A stretch of 64,000 nucleotides of DNA, taken from NCBI RefSeq assembly GCF_002849695.1, contig NZ_CP018937.1, forward strand, positions 620,001 through 684,000, written 5' to 3'. The position numbers were made by a program, and so were the translations under genes. This stretch comes from Bacteroides fragilis (GTDB lineage Bacteria; Bacteroidota; Bacteroidia; Bacteroidales; Bacteroidaceae). Position 1 is the stretch's first letter. Each line of letters begins with the position of its first letter. Under the pieces are notes generated by a model that did no database searches, had not been told where the DNA came from, and saw only the letters and a program-made list of their open reading frames with translations. Of this stretch, positions 17,192-25,136 are shown in pieces.

Positions 17192-17715
17192 AATCATATT
17201 ACTACATGGACTGCCTGCACCGTGAAATCTTCCTTGAAGAGGAGGATATTCAGGCCGTGCCGGAATCAGGCAGGGCGGACGAAGCCTGTTCCGCCATTGC
17301 CGGGAAGCCGTATGTCGTGGAGCAGTTCATGGCGGACTCTTTCCGGACCCTCAAAGACGCGGCCAGCCATCTGTGCGATTCCCCCGATGTTAAAAGCCGC
17401 CACGACGCTCTGATGTATATCGTGTGGACGGCGGCACTGGACATAAGGGAACGGCGGACCCTGCGCCATGGCGAAGCCGCCGTCAAGGTAACCCGTGAAG
17501 ACGGTTTCGTGTGGCTGCTTGTACCGGCGGAAAATGCCCGGAAGCTATGGGAGGCGGATGTCTTTGCCCTGTACAGGCTTTATGCCGATGATTCGGAATC
17601 CCTGATCGAAAGCGAGGCGGATTTGGAATCGACCATCGAGGGCGGATACCAGATAGGTATCGAGGTGGGGTTCGCCTCCGTAATGGGCCATGCTGCCCGG
17701 ATAAAGCAACAATAA
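17188..17715 (+). CDS. Hypothetical acidic protein
   Basis: 175 aa, acidic and largely helical (RTLKDAASHLCDSPDVKS, then ALMYIVWTAALDIRERRTLRHGEAA), ending in a Gly/Ala helix. Starts by 4-nt overlap with the previous gene. No family recognised. Confidence 0.65.
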   Translation: MKSYYYMDCLHREIFLEEEDIQAVPESGRADEACSAIAGKPYVVEQFMADSFRTLKDAASHLCDSPDVKSRHDALMYIVWTAALDIRERRTLRHGEAAVKVTREDGFVWLLVPAENARKLWEADVFALYRLYADDSESLIESEADLESTIEGGYQIGIEVGFASVMGHAARIKQQ

Positions 17716-17750
17716 AAATCGGAAACAATCAAATAATCAAGAAGAAAGGT

Positions 17751-18848
17751 ATGGAAACAACATTGTTGACAAAGGAAAATGCCCACCGTGTGACCATGGT
17801 GCGGCGTGTGGATGCCCCGGAAAGCGAGCCGGTGGCGTTTCTTTTCAGGGGAAAGAGATACGGGTATTGCAGCTATTCCCACCTTGTCGGGAATCCGGGC
17901 GGGGAAGAAATCCTCGCCCCGGCGAATTTCAAGGACTGGGAGGTTGTGGAAGTGGCGCATCCGGGTTATCTGGAAGAATACTTCCGCCGGGCGTGCGACT
18001 CCTATAACCTCACCTCGTTCTCACCCGAAGAGCGGGGCGAAACGGACATCGCCTCGCACGAAAAGGAACTGCACGAGGATTTGCAGTCTATGCCCGAACA
18101 GCAGCGGGAACGTTACATGGAAAACTACAAACGCTATTTCTCGGCAATGATTGCCGCCAACAGCCGCTGTGCCAGCGCGATGATCACGGGACCTGCGAGA
18201 TTCAACACCGCCCGTAACGAAAAGGCCTGCAACAGCCACAACAAGAGCGTTACGGCATTCAGAGAGTGGCGCGAACGTGCCCTCGAAGCGATACGCAAGG
18301 CCCTCGAAGCCGCCAAGCCCGAAGAACAGCGTGCCGAAGAGGAATGGCAGAGGGTCAAGGCTGATATCGACGACACGGCCGCCACCATCCGTGGCATTGA
18401 TACGGGCACATCACGCGGTTATAGCCGCTCCCTTTTCGTCAGCAATCTTGCCGGACGGCTCTCCACATATGCCAACCATGGCAATGTCGAAATAATCGAC
18501 CGTGCCGTCGCCCGCCTCCGCGAGTGGAACGGCAAGGGCGGGAAACCCGTCGTCACGGAGCGTCATTCCATCTTCAAATACCCCGAGATCGCCCGCAAGG
18601 TGCGGGAGAAACAGCAGGAACAGGCCGGTCGTGAGAACCGTGAAATACTGTTTGACGGCGGCAGACTGGTATGGAATTACGAGGAGAACCGACTGCAGAT
18701 ACTTTTCGACGGGAAACCGGACGAGCAGACCCGGACACTGTTGAAAAAGACCGCATTCAAATGGGCGCCGAGCCACCAGGCATGGCAGCGGCAACTGACA
18801 CTGGCGGCAGAATCCGCCGCACGGCACGTATTGCGTATCGACTTCTAA
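17751..18848 (+). CDS. Coiled-coil protein with polyvalent C-terminal domain (DUF3560-like)
   Basis: 365 aa. Residues 85-220 are a long charged helical region (SMPEQQRERYMENYKRYF, then ERALEAIRKALEAAKPEEQ). The last 65 residues (LFDGGRLVWNYEENRLQI, then DEQTRTLLKKTAFKWAPSHQAW) match a domain I know from large multi-domain proteins of Bacteroidetes conjugative elements and phages, where it caps proteins with DUF3560-like helices. Such proteins often enter the recipient or act against host defence, which is inference here. Confidence 0.6.
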   Translation: METTLLTKENAHRVTMVRRVDAPESEPVAFLFRGKRYGYCSYSHLVGNPGGEEILAPANFKDWEVVEVAHPGYLEEYFRRACDSYNLTSFSPEERGETDIASHEKELHEDLQSMPEQQRERYMENYKRYFSAMIAANSRCASAMITGPARFNTARNEKACNSHNKSVTAFREWRERALEAIRKALEAAKPEEQRAEEEWQRVKADIDDTAATIRGIDTGTSRGYSRSLFVSNLAGRLSTYANHGNVEIIDRAVARLREWNGKGGKPVVTERHSIFKYPEIARKVREKQQEQAGRENREILFDGGRLVWNYEENRLQILFDGKPDEQTRTLLKKTAFKWAPSHQAWQRQLTLAAESAARHVLRIDF

Positions 18849-18860
18849 CATACCGGCATC

Positions 18861-19727
18861 ATGAAATACATCATAGATTCACGTTATTTCGACGGGACAT
18901 GCCTCACGTCGATGTCCGATGACATGCACAGCGACTACGGCGGCGAGACGCTGGAAGCACTACGCGAAAGGGAGAAGAACCCGCATCTGGTCGCCGTATC
19001 ACCGGGACGCATGACACAGCTTGTGAAACGTTATACCCGGGCACTATGCAAGCCCTTCCGTGAAATTACGGAGGAACGCTACTACGACCTGTGGGAATGC
19101 CTGCCTCCGGCACGCTGGAAAAACGGTTATTTCTTCGTTGGAGAACCTTATTACGGTGACCTGTATCCGTTCTGCTTCCGCTCGCAGGAGCGGTTCTTCA
19201 TGGCGGAACGTTCCATACGTCTTTCCGACGGGGAACTCTCCCGCCAGATCAGGGAACATGCGGAGAGGCTGAACCGCCGTCCCGCCCTCGTTAAGGGCAC
19301 GCCGGAGGTACGCTACATGGCATGGTATCGGTCGGACGTGGCCTATATCCCGTACTCGTTCATACTGGACGGGAAAAAACGGTTCTTCCGGAATCTCGCC
19401 ACACGGACGGGGGTTGAATTCTACGATCGCAGTAATCGGAATGAACTGGCGGCATTGCTCCGGAACCTGCGCGGGAACGATTATGAATACTGCGCTTTCT
19501 ACTCCCAAAAGAAGGACCTCTTCGAGTTCTTCGACTGGCTGCGGCAGAACAAATACACGCTGGAAGTCCAGGGCGACTTGTTCGACTTCGCTCCGGACCG
19601 TTCCTATGTGGACTTTCACGGCAACGTGCGTGAGTATTCGGCCGTGTTCCATTACCGCATCTATTCACGCGAGCTTTTCAGCCATATCATTAACCAGCTA
19701 CGCACCGTGAAACGGTATCACGCGTGA
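18861..19727 (+). CDS. Hypothetical protein
   Basis: 288 aa, rich in Arg, Tyr and Phe. Segments ERYYDLWECLPPARW and NGYFFVGEPYYGDLYPFCFR look like a substrate- or ligand-binding face; the second half has RFFRNLATRTGVEFYDRS and a DLFEFFDWLRQNKYTLEV helix. Begins 12 bp after the preceding gene. No family recognised. Confidence 0.65.
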   Translation: MKYIIDSRYFDGTCLTSMSDDMHSDYGGETLEALREREKNPHLVAVSPGRMTQLVKRYTRALCKPFREITEERYYDLWECLPPARWKNGYFFVGEPYYGDLYPFCFRSQERFFMAERSIRLSDGELSRQIREHAERLNRRPALVKGTPEVRYMAWYRSDVAYIPYSFILDGKKRFFRNLATRTGVEFYDRSNRNELAALLRNLRGNDYEYCAFYSQKKDLFEFFDWLRQNKYTLEVQGDLFDFAPDRSYVDFHGNVREYSAVFHYRIYSRELFSHIINQLRTVKRYHA

Positions 19728-19747
19728 CATAAAAGGAGGGAAACACG

Positions 19748-20206
19748 ATGAAAATCTCAAATGAACCTACCCCATACCTTTTGCTCAAGGCAGGAACTTA
19801 CAGTGCATGGGATTGCTGCGACTTTGCAATCGTGTACCTGTCAAAAGAGTGGAAACAGACACAGTCCGGCAGGCTGGAAGCCGTCAAGCCATTCAAGGAT
19901 GACATCAGTTTCCAGTCTTTAAACTTTTATGACATATCGGTTGGTTTTTACCAGCCGGACGAGGACGGGATACTGGGCAGCGAGGACTTGCCGGAAGACA
20001 ATAGCTGGTGCTTCGTGGAACTTACCGAAACGGAACTGGAAAGGTTGGTTCCGCCGGACAATGTGCTGGACAGCCATATCTTGGCGGTATTTGCAAACGG
20101 GGAAGCCAGATACCGGGCGTACGGCAAACATACCGACGAGCGATTCTGGACTGAAAAATTCCCTTTGCAACAGATTTTGGATATACTGGCGAGTCATGAA
20201 TCTTAA
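19748..20206 (+). CDS. Hypothetical acidic protein
   Basis: 152 aa, acidic. Preceded by GGAGGG at 19737, a usable ribosome site. Contains LLKAGTYSAWDCCDFAIVYL and VELTETELERLVPP. Possibly a DNA-mimic or modulator by charge, but no family is recognised. Confidence 0.6.
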   Translation: MKISNEPTPYLLLKAGTYSAWDCCDFAIVYLSKEWKQTQSGRLEAVKPFKDDISFQSLNFYDISVGFYQPDEDGILGSEDLPEDNSWCFVELTETELERLVPPDNVLDSHILAVFANGEARYRAYGKHTDERFWTEKFPLQQILDILASHES

Positions 20207-20221
20207 AATTTCAAAGCAGCC

Positions 20222-20497
20222 ATGACAGAAATCATCAAAACGGACGGAACACGCCAACCCGTGCAGCCTGCCAATGGCTCGGACTTCACGCTGAAGGAGA
20301 TGCAGGCGATTGTCGGCGGCTACATCGAACTGGTGGAACTGGACGGGAACACGACAATGGTCGTCAACGAGGAAGGCAAACTTATCCCTCTGTCCCTCAA
20401 TCTTGAAGCGAGCAGGATATTCCGTGCTCATCACCCGGCGTCGAAAGACTTCATCGTCGGGGACGTACTTGTGTGCAACAACAATCAAATCAGATAA
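20222..20497 (+). CDS. DUF3846 domain protein
   Basis: 91 aa that is almost all one domain. The DUF3846 signature is clear: FTLKEMQAIVGGYIELVEL, then MVVNEEGKL and a C-terminal DFIVGDVLVC. The family is common in phages and conjugative elements, where it accompanies antirestriction genes; its activity is unknown. Confidence 0.8.
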   Translation: MTEIIKTDGTRQPVQPANGSDFTLKEMQAIVGGYIELVELDGNTTMVVNEEGKLIPLSLNLEASRIFRAHHPASKDFIVGDVLVCNNNQIR

Positions 20498-20502
20498 AAA
20501 TT

Positions 20503-20982
20503 ATGGATAAAGAAAAAGCAAAAGCGCTCAGCGAAATTCTCGCGCGCTACAAAGAATTACAAGAGAACGACAGTGTAAACCTGATCGAATTTCATACCGC
20601 TGACGGGAAGAAACACGGTATCGGCAATGCCGCTGCCATCAAGCTCCTGCTTTCAGTGGCCGTCATCGAACTGGAACGCCAGCTTCGGGCCGCACAGTTC
20701 GGTGATATTCCGGAAAGCCTGGAGAACAGCCGCGAGTACAAGGCGGCCAAACAGCTGGAATACGCCATGAACGATTTGGGATTCAAGTCCGAACGTTTCG
20801 CCCAGGCGCTTCCTTATTTCCACAAGACACTGGAACAGACATTCTTCAGAACTGTAAAAGCCGGTATTCTCGCCATGGCGGAGCGTGACCCGCGCCGTAT
20901 CGACGGGCGCAACGAGGCTTCTTACGAAATGTGCCGGATGCTGGCCCCCATGTTACAGGATACCAGACTTCCATTCATCTAA
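20503..20982 (+). CDS. Hypothetical helical protein
   Basis: 159 aa from the ATG at 20503, five bp after the DUF3846 gene. Mostly helices (ALSEILARYKELQEND, KLLLSVAVIELERQLRAA, EYKAAKQLEYAMNDLGF). No family. Confidence 0.6.
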   Translation: MDKEKAKALSEILARYKELQENDSVNLIEFHTADGKKHGIGNAAAIKLLLSVAVIELERQLRAAQFGDIPESLENSREYKAAKQLEYAMNDLGFKSERFAQALPYFHKTLEQTFFRTVKAGILAMAERDPRRIDGRNEASYEMCRMLAPMLQDTRLPFI

Positions 20983-20988
20983 AAGGAC

Positions 20989-21306
20989 ATGTTCATAGAC
21001 GAGAGGACACAGAACCGGATCCATGCCATCCCCGGCGAGAGCATTTCCCATAGCACGATGCGTACGCAAGACCTGATCCCGGTGTTCATGGATGTTATCC
21101 GTGACACACCGGAGTACGTGCAGGTGATGGATGCCGTCCCCGCCCATGCCATGGAAGACAAGGATGCTGAATGGTGGAACAGCGATGACGCGGCCGGATT
21201 GCTGGAATCGCTGTTCGACACGCTTGACAGCTGCTCCCCGGAGGATTACTATTTCGGCGCCCACCCCGGTAACGGCTCCGATTACGGATTTTGGAAAATG
21301 GACTAA
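20989..21306 (+). CDS. Small acidic hypothetical protein
   Basis: 105 aa, acidic C-terminal half (DAEWWNSDDAAGLLESLFDTLDS). Six bp after the preceding stop. Not recognised. Confidence 0.6.
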   Translation: MFIDERTQNRIHAIPGESISHSTMRTQDLIPVFMDVIRDTPEYVQVMDAVPAHAMEDKDAEWWNSDDAAGLLESLFDTLDSCSPEDYYFGAHPGNGSDYGFWKMD

Positions 21307-21319
21307 TGAATGCCGGAAC

Positions 21320-21499
21320 ATGATACGGATTAAAAAAGACAAGTGGCATGGCATCCTCAAAGACGGGATTTGTATCGGGCAAATCTATCTTGCCCGTGCC
21401 GAAAGCAGGAAATTGAGATACTGGGCAATCTCTTGCGTGAGTGGAATCGGTTTCAACACTTTCAATGAAGCCCGCAGTTATGCCAAAAATTTCCTTTAA
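21320..21499 (+). CDS. Small basic hypothetical protein
   Basis: 59 aa from the ATG at 21320. Reads as a single small beta-sheet fold: KWHGILKDGICIGQIYLAR and then YWAISCVSGIGFNTFNEA. Not recognised. Confidence 0.5.
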   Translation: MIRIKKDKWHGILKDGICIGQIYLARAESRKLRYWAISCVSGIGFNTFNEARSYAKNFL

Positions 21500-21511
21500 T
21501 AAAAGAACCGC

Positions 21512-21757
21512 ATGATAAATTGGATACAACAGATGCTTTTGTGCCGTAAAAAGACGGACAAAGGCAGAATGACACTCGGGAAGGTGCAGGAAGAGTATGG
21601 CGGGAACGATGTATGCATGGGAGAACTCCTTGATGCCCTTCCCGCCGACGGACTTTCCATAGAGGAAGCGTTCGGGCTGGCTATCGCCGCCAAGAAATGG
21701 GCGGACGGAGACCGTTTCTACCGAAGTATCAACGATGGAGAACCGGAAGAATTGTAA
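21512..21757 (+). CDS. Small hypothetical protein
   Basis: 81 aa. N-terminus MINWIQQMLLCRKK, then an acidic helical part (LSIEEAFGLAIAAKKWADGD). Twelve bp after the previous gene. Not recognised. Confidence 0.55.
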   Translation: MINWIQQMLLCRKKTDKGRMTLGKVQEEYGGNDVCMGELLDALPADGLSIEEAFGLAIAAKKWADGDRFYRSINDGEPEEL

Positions 21758-21787
21758 ACAACAACAGAACAATGAAGACAAAGAAAA

Positions 21788-22444
21788 ATGGACAGATATG
21801 ATTTCATAAGATTCGGGGAACAGGTACGCTGGTACAACGAAAGTGAAGACCTGATGGAAACCATGCAGGTGTGCTGCCCCGTATATCCTCCCGTGCAGGG
21901 CGACACAAGGGTACAGCTGGTATCCGCCGGAATAGAGGCGCTGCAATCGGGATGCGGGTCGGAAAAGACGGTCAGGGCCTCGCAGCTCGTGCCCTTCATA
22001 AGCCACTTCGGCAGGGGATACTGGGAGGCTCTCACACAGGCAGCGGACAATGGGGCAGGCACGGACCTGCTCGAAGCGATGATCAGAAACAGCTGTCTGG
22101 GCCTGGGAGAACAGATATGCCTGCTTTGTGGCAAGGTGTCGGCAAGCGTGCACGCTGCATTCTGCAGGGTATATCCCGAAGAGGGAAGCCTGCTCGACGT
22201 CATTGAGTGGCAGGGAAAGGAGTACCCCATAAGGAAGCTGACACTGTTCCGGGGGACGGAACAGGAAATGGAAACAACCGTATCGGTCACCGCATTGCAG
22301 AGGAAGCTCATCGGACGCAGGAGCGGCGCACCCGTTTCAAAAGCCGCAGAAAGGATCGATGAAGGTATTTATTATTACTGTGAACAGGAAAAGGAGTTCC
22401 TCCTCCCGCAAGAAGGCCTCACCGCATTTGTAGAAAGGGGATGA
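21788..22444 (+). CDS. Hypothetical protein
   Basis: 218 aa. Five Cys are scattered (VCCPVYPP, SCLGLGEQICLLCGK); the region 90-125 looks helical. Contains EWQGKEYPIRKLTLFRGTEQ and a late YYYCEQEKEFLLP. Transcribed with the reverse-transcriptase module downstream, 43 bp before the next ATG. No family recognised. Confidence 0.6.
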   Translation: MDRYDFIRFGEQVRWYNESEDLMETMQVCCPVYPPVQGDTRVQLVSAGIEALQSGCGSEKTVRASQLVPFISHFGRGYWEALTQAADNGAGTDLLEAMIRNSCLGLGEQICLLCGKVSASVHAAFCRVYPEEGSLLDVIEWQGKEYPIRKLTLFRGTEQEMETTVSVTALQRKLIGRRSGAPVSKAAERIDEGIYYYCEQEKEFLLPQEGLTAFVERG

Positions 22445-22487
22445 GACAGGGAAATGATACGATATACACAGATAAAGACAATTGAAA

Positions 22488-23114
22488 ATGAAAAAAGAAC
22501 CGAGTAAAACGCAAGAAAACGGCATATCGGATACCGGCATTCCCATGCCGGACGACATCCTGCCGAGACTTGTCAAGGAAAAAGATGCCGGCAAAGAATA
22601 TATGGCCGCTACCCGTGAAAAACTTATGCGCCTGCTCAAGGAATACCTTGGGCAAAAATACGGGCGGAAAGTCCGCTTCATCCTTCCGACGGGTGATCCG
22701 GCCGGTGACCTGCTGGACGGGAAGGGATTCTATCCCTGTTCGGTGACCATATACGACAAGTACGGTTTTGCAGCCTGCAGCAGTGCCGTATCGGTAGAGC
22801 TGACTGCGGAAGGAAAAATTCTCATCCCTACCGACGAGGCCGGAAAAATCCACGACGCGGAAGAGTACCTCTCAAATGACGACCTGCTGTCCTTGTGCGG
22901 AACGGTAGAAGAATACGAACGGCTGTTGCCTGAAATCCGCAAGGAACTGGCAGAAAACGGGAACTGGAAAGAATTTGCCCGAAGAATGCTGGAGGAAGAA
23001 TTCCCGCAGGCAAAAGTTGAGGTACGGGAGGAGTTTATCCGGGACTGCTGGGAGAACCTGCAGACAGAAAGTTATAACCTCCAACACTTTGAACGGTATT
23101 GTCAGGAAAAATAA
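22488..23114 (+). CDS. Hypothetical protein upstream of reverse transcriptase
   Basis: 208 aa from the ATG at 22488. Residues 40-130 contain LMRLLKEYLGQKYGRKVRFILPTGDPAGDLL and YPCSVTIYDKYGFAACSSAV; the second half is an acidic helical bundle (VEEYERLLPEIRKELAENG). Its stop lies 17 bp before the reverse transcriptase ATG, so the two are almost certainly co-transcribed and it may be a partner protein. No family recognised. Confidence 0.65.
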   Translation: MKKEPSKTQENGISDTGIPMPDDILPRLVKEKDAGKEYMAATREKLMRLLKEYLGQKYGRKVRFILPTGDPAGDLLDGKGFYPCSVTIYDKYGFAACSSAVSVELTAEGKILIPTDEAGKIHDAEEYLSNDDLLSLCGTVEEYERLLPEIRKELAENGNWKEFARRMLEEEFPQAKVEVREEFIRDCWENLQTESYNLQHFERYCQEK

Positions 23115-23131
23115 TAAAAAATATACGAACC

Positions 23132-24397
23132 ATGTCAGACAAGATATTACAGATGTTCTTCGACATCGGCCGGTGGAAAAAGGCCATTGAGAAAGGCGTG
23201 CTGAAAGACATCCGGAAAGACCAGCTTATCCGGCTGACCGACGAGCATACCCGTATGGCCATGGCCGATGCCATGATACAGGGGAAGTACGAAATCGCTC
23301 CCCCGCATACCGCACAGATACCGAAGGAGAACGGCGAGTTCCGTACGGTATACATCAACGAGCCCGTCGACCGGGTAGTGCTGGGCATTGCCAACGACCT
23401 GCTCTTTGAACTCATGCCGGAAATGGTACACCCCTCGTGTAAGTCCTACCAAAGCGGTATCGGCTGTGGCAGCGTAGTCACCGAGGCCAGCCGCCGGATA
23501 GCGGAAACGAGAGGCGGCGGCATTCTGGGCTGGAAGTCGGACCTGAGCAAATATTTCGATAGTGTGCCGATACGGTACATTGACGAGGCGTTCGACAAGG
23601 TCGAGGCCAGACACGGACGCTCCTCCTTAATTGACGTGCTCAGGAAGTACTACCACAACGATCTTTACTTCGATGAAGACAACCGCCTTCAAGCCAAGTA
23701 CCAGTCCCTCAAACAGGGCTGTCCCGTGGCAAGCTGGCTGGCCGACGTGCTGCTCCATGATCTCGACGGGGAACTCTCAGGAATGACAGGCTACTACATC
23801 CGATACTCGGACGACATGCTGTTCATCGGGAAAGACTACGGGAAAGCAATGCAAGTGCTGGAACAAAGGCTCGGCGAGAAAAGCATGAAGCTCAACCCGA
23901 AGAAGGTGGAATACCTGATGTCCGACCGCTGGTTCAAGTTTCTCGGGTTCAGCATCAAGGGGGACATGATCTCCCCTTCGGCAAGCCGTATCAAGACTTT
24001 TCAGAAAGAGATTGAACGCCGCACGATCCGCAATCCCCGCACTACCCCGGCAAAAGCGGTCAATGCAGTCAACCGCTACCTGTATAAGGGCAACGGGGAG
24101 TTCAGCTGGGCGACCCAGGTGCTTCCGGTATGCAATGTCCGCAGAGACCTTGACGAACTGAACAAGTTCGTGATGGACTGCCTGCGGGCCGTAAGTACGG
24201 GCAAGCGGAAGGTAGGCGGTCTGGGATATGTCAGTACCGGGCAGGACGGCTGCATTGTCCGGGGCAAAGGGCGCAACGTGAAGGCGAACCGGGGCAAGAC
24301 CCCGGGAATCATTCCGGGCTACCTGACCATAGGATGCATGCGCGGCGCCTTATTGACGAGCCGGGCGGTGTACAATACGCTGGTAGCATCGTTATAG
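23132..24397 (+). CDS. Reverse transcriptase of unusual class, array-associated
   Basis: 421 aa from the ATG at 23132 (the frame opens at a TTG 33 nt earlier, inside the preceding gene). RNA-directed DNA polymerase fold in order: RTVYINEPVDRVVL (motif 1, about 71-84), SYQSGIGCGSVV (motif 2), first catalytic Asp137 in WKSDLSKYFD, QGCP at 195-198, active site RYSDD with Asp227/228, and LGF at 271-273. After about 285 comes a basic extension with RRTIRNPRTTPAKAV and a closing GYLTIGCMRGALLTSRAVYNTL that I do not recognise. No endonuclease, protease or RNase H domain. Group II introns and DGRs mostly use YADD. It is followed at once by a structured RNA array (24388-25266), its likely template or partner. 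Confidence 0.9.
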   Translation: MSDKILQMFFDIGRWKKAIEKGVLKDIRKDQLIRLTDEHTRMAMADAMIQGKYEIAPPHTAQIPKENGEFRTVYINEPVDRVVLGIANDLLFELMPEMVHPSCKSYQSGIGCGSVVTEASRRIAETRGGGILGWKSDLSKYFDSVPIRYIDEAFDKVEARHGRSSLIDVLRKYYHNDLYFDEDNRLQAKYQSLKQGCPVASWLADVLLHDLDGELSGMTGYYIRYSDDMLFIGKDYGKAMQVLEQRLGEKSMKLNPKKVEYLMSDRWFKFLGFSIKGDMISPSASRIKTFQKEIERRTIRNPRTTPAKAVNAVNRYLYKGNGEFSWATQVLPVCNVRRDLDELNKFVMDCLRAVSTGKRKVGGLGYVSTGQDGCIVRGKGRNVKANRGKTPGIIPGYLTIGCMRGALLTSRAVYNTLVASL

Positions 24398-24443
24398 GGC
24401 ATGCCGGGCACACGGCAGAACGGGTGAACGGGCAGGTTATTCA
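24388..24443 (+). repeat. Array core 0, decayed, overlapping the reverse transcriptase stop
   Basis: ATCG, TATAG and ATGCCGG appear in core order but with bases missing between them; a CAGAACGGG segment follows, as AGCAC-GGRA does in the other linkers. The reverse transcriptase stop codon lies inside it. The weakest copy. Confidence 0.5.
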
Positions 24444-24616
24444 ACGTTACAGGCTTATAACCAGAATCCATATAGGAATTAACCGGTCTAACAGCCGGTT
24501 AATCCCACCTTGATTCTGGCTGCGCCTGTAATGTATCGGGAAATTAGAGTCATGTGCCGTCTGTCCCGCACCCGTTACCGGAGCACACCGGGAAAGTTCA
24601 AGGAATAGGTTTGGGC
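24444..24616 (+). repeat. Array unit 1
   Basis: Hairpin 24444-24534: outer stem of 11 bp (ACGTTACAGGC with GCCTGTAATGT, one G-U), middle CCAGAATC/GATTCTGG, inner ATTAACCGG/CCGGTTAAT with an 8-nt loop. Core ATCGG-GAAAT-TAGAG-TC-ATGTGCC begins at the very next base, 24535; AGCAC follows at 24582. Confidence 0.85.
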
Positions 24617-24793
24617 ATCCCGCGTACCGACGTCTTCTTTCCGAGTCTGAAGGCGGCTGACCGTCGCCTTCGGACTCCGCAGAAGACCCATACGCGGGAT
24701 ACATCGGAAGCATAAAGCCATGTGCCGGTATTATGAGAACTTTCAGTCTTTTCCAGCACGGGAACGTGCGGTTCGGGGGAATGGATTCAGCCC
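24617..24793 (+). repeat. Array unit 2
   Basis: Hairpin 24617-24700: ATCCCGCGTA/TACGCGGGAT, then GTCTTCT/AGAAGAC, then a 13-bp GAGTCTGAAGGCG stem (one G-U). Core at 24703: ATCGG-AAGCA-TAAAG-CC-ATGTGCC. The linker also has a GCACG-GGAA-CGTGC tetraloop hairpin and CGGTTCGGGGG. Confidence 0.85.
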
Positions 24794-24964
24794 GCTGTCT
24801 CCGATAAGCCCGTATCGCGCCGTCGTATCCCTAGCGTCATACGACGGCGCCATTCCGGCTTCCGCCACAGCAGACATCGGACCTGTAAAGGAACGTGCCG
24901 GCATTCCGGGAACCGCAAAAAGAACAGCACAGGACAAAGGGGGCAAGGCCGGGATTTCAACAGA
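24794..24964 (+). repeat. Array unit 3
   Basis: Hairpin 24794-24871: GCTGT/ACAGC, AAGCC/GGCTT, and a perfect 12-bp GCGCCGTCGTAT stem with a 10-nt loop. Core at 24876: ATCGG-ACCTG-TAAAG-GA-ACGTGCC; AGCAC follows at 24926. Confidence 0.85.
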
Positions 24965-25136
24965 GCCGCGATTTACACGGCTGGAACCTTTGTCATCTCC
25001 TGCTAACACGACAGATGACACAGGGTCCAGCCGTACTCGCGGCCCGTATCAGGTTTTTAAAGGGATGTGCCGTCCGGATGAGCCCCCTGAACAGAAGGTA
25101 GCGCGACCGCATATGCACGAGAGACCCAAATTCAAG
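24965..25136 (+). repeat. Array unit 4
   Basis: Hairpin 24965-25043: GCCGCGA/TCGCGGC outside, then arms 24978-24998 and 25013-25033 (CGGCTGG/CCAGCCG, TCATCT/AGATGA, with two mismatches between). Core at 25048: ATCAG-GTTTT-TAAAG-GG-ATGTGCC. An alternative pairing GACAAAGG/CCTTTGTC (24933 with 24987) competes with this hairpin. Confidence 0.8.
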
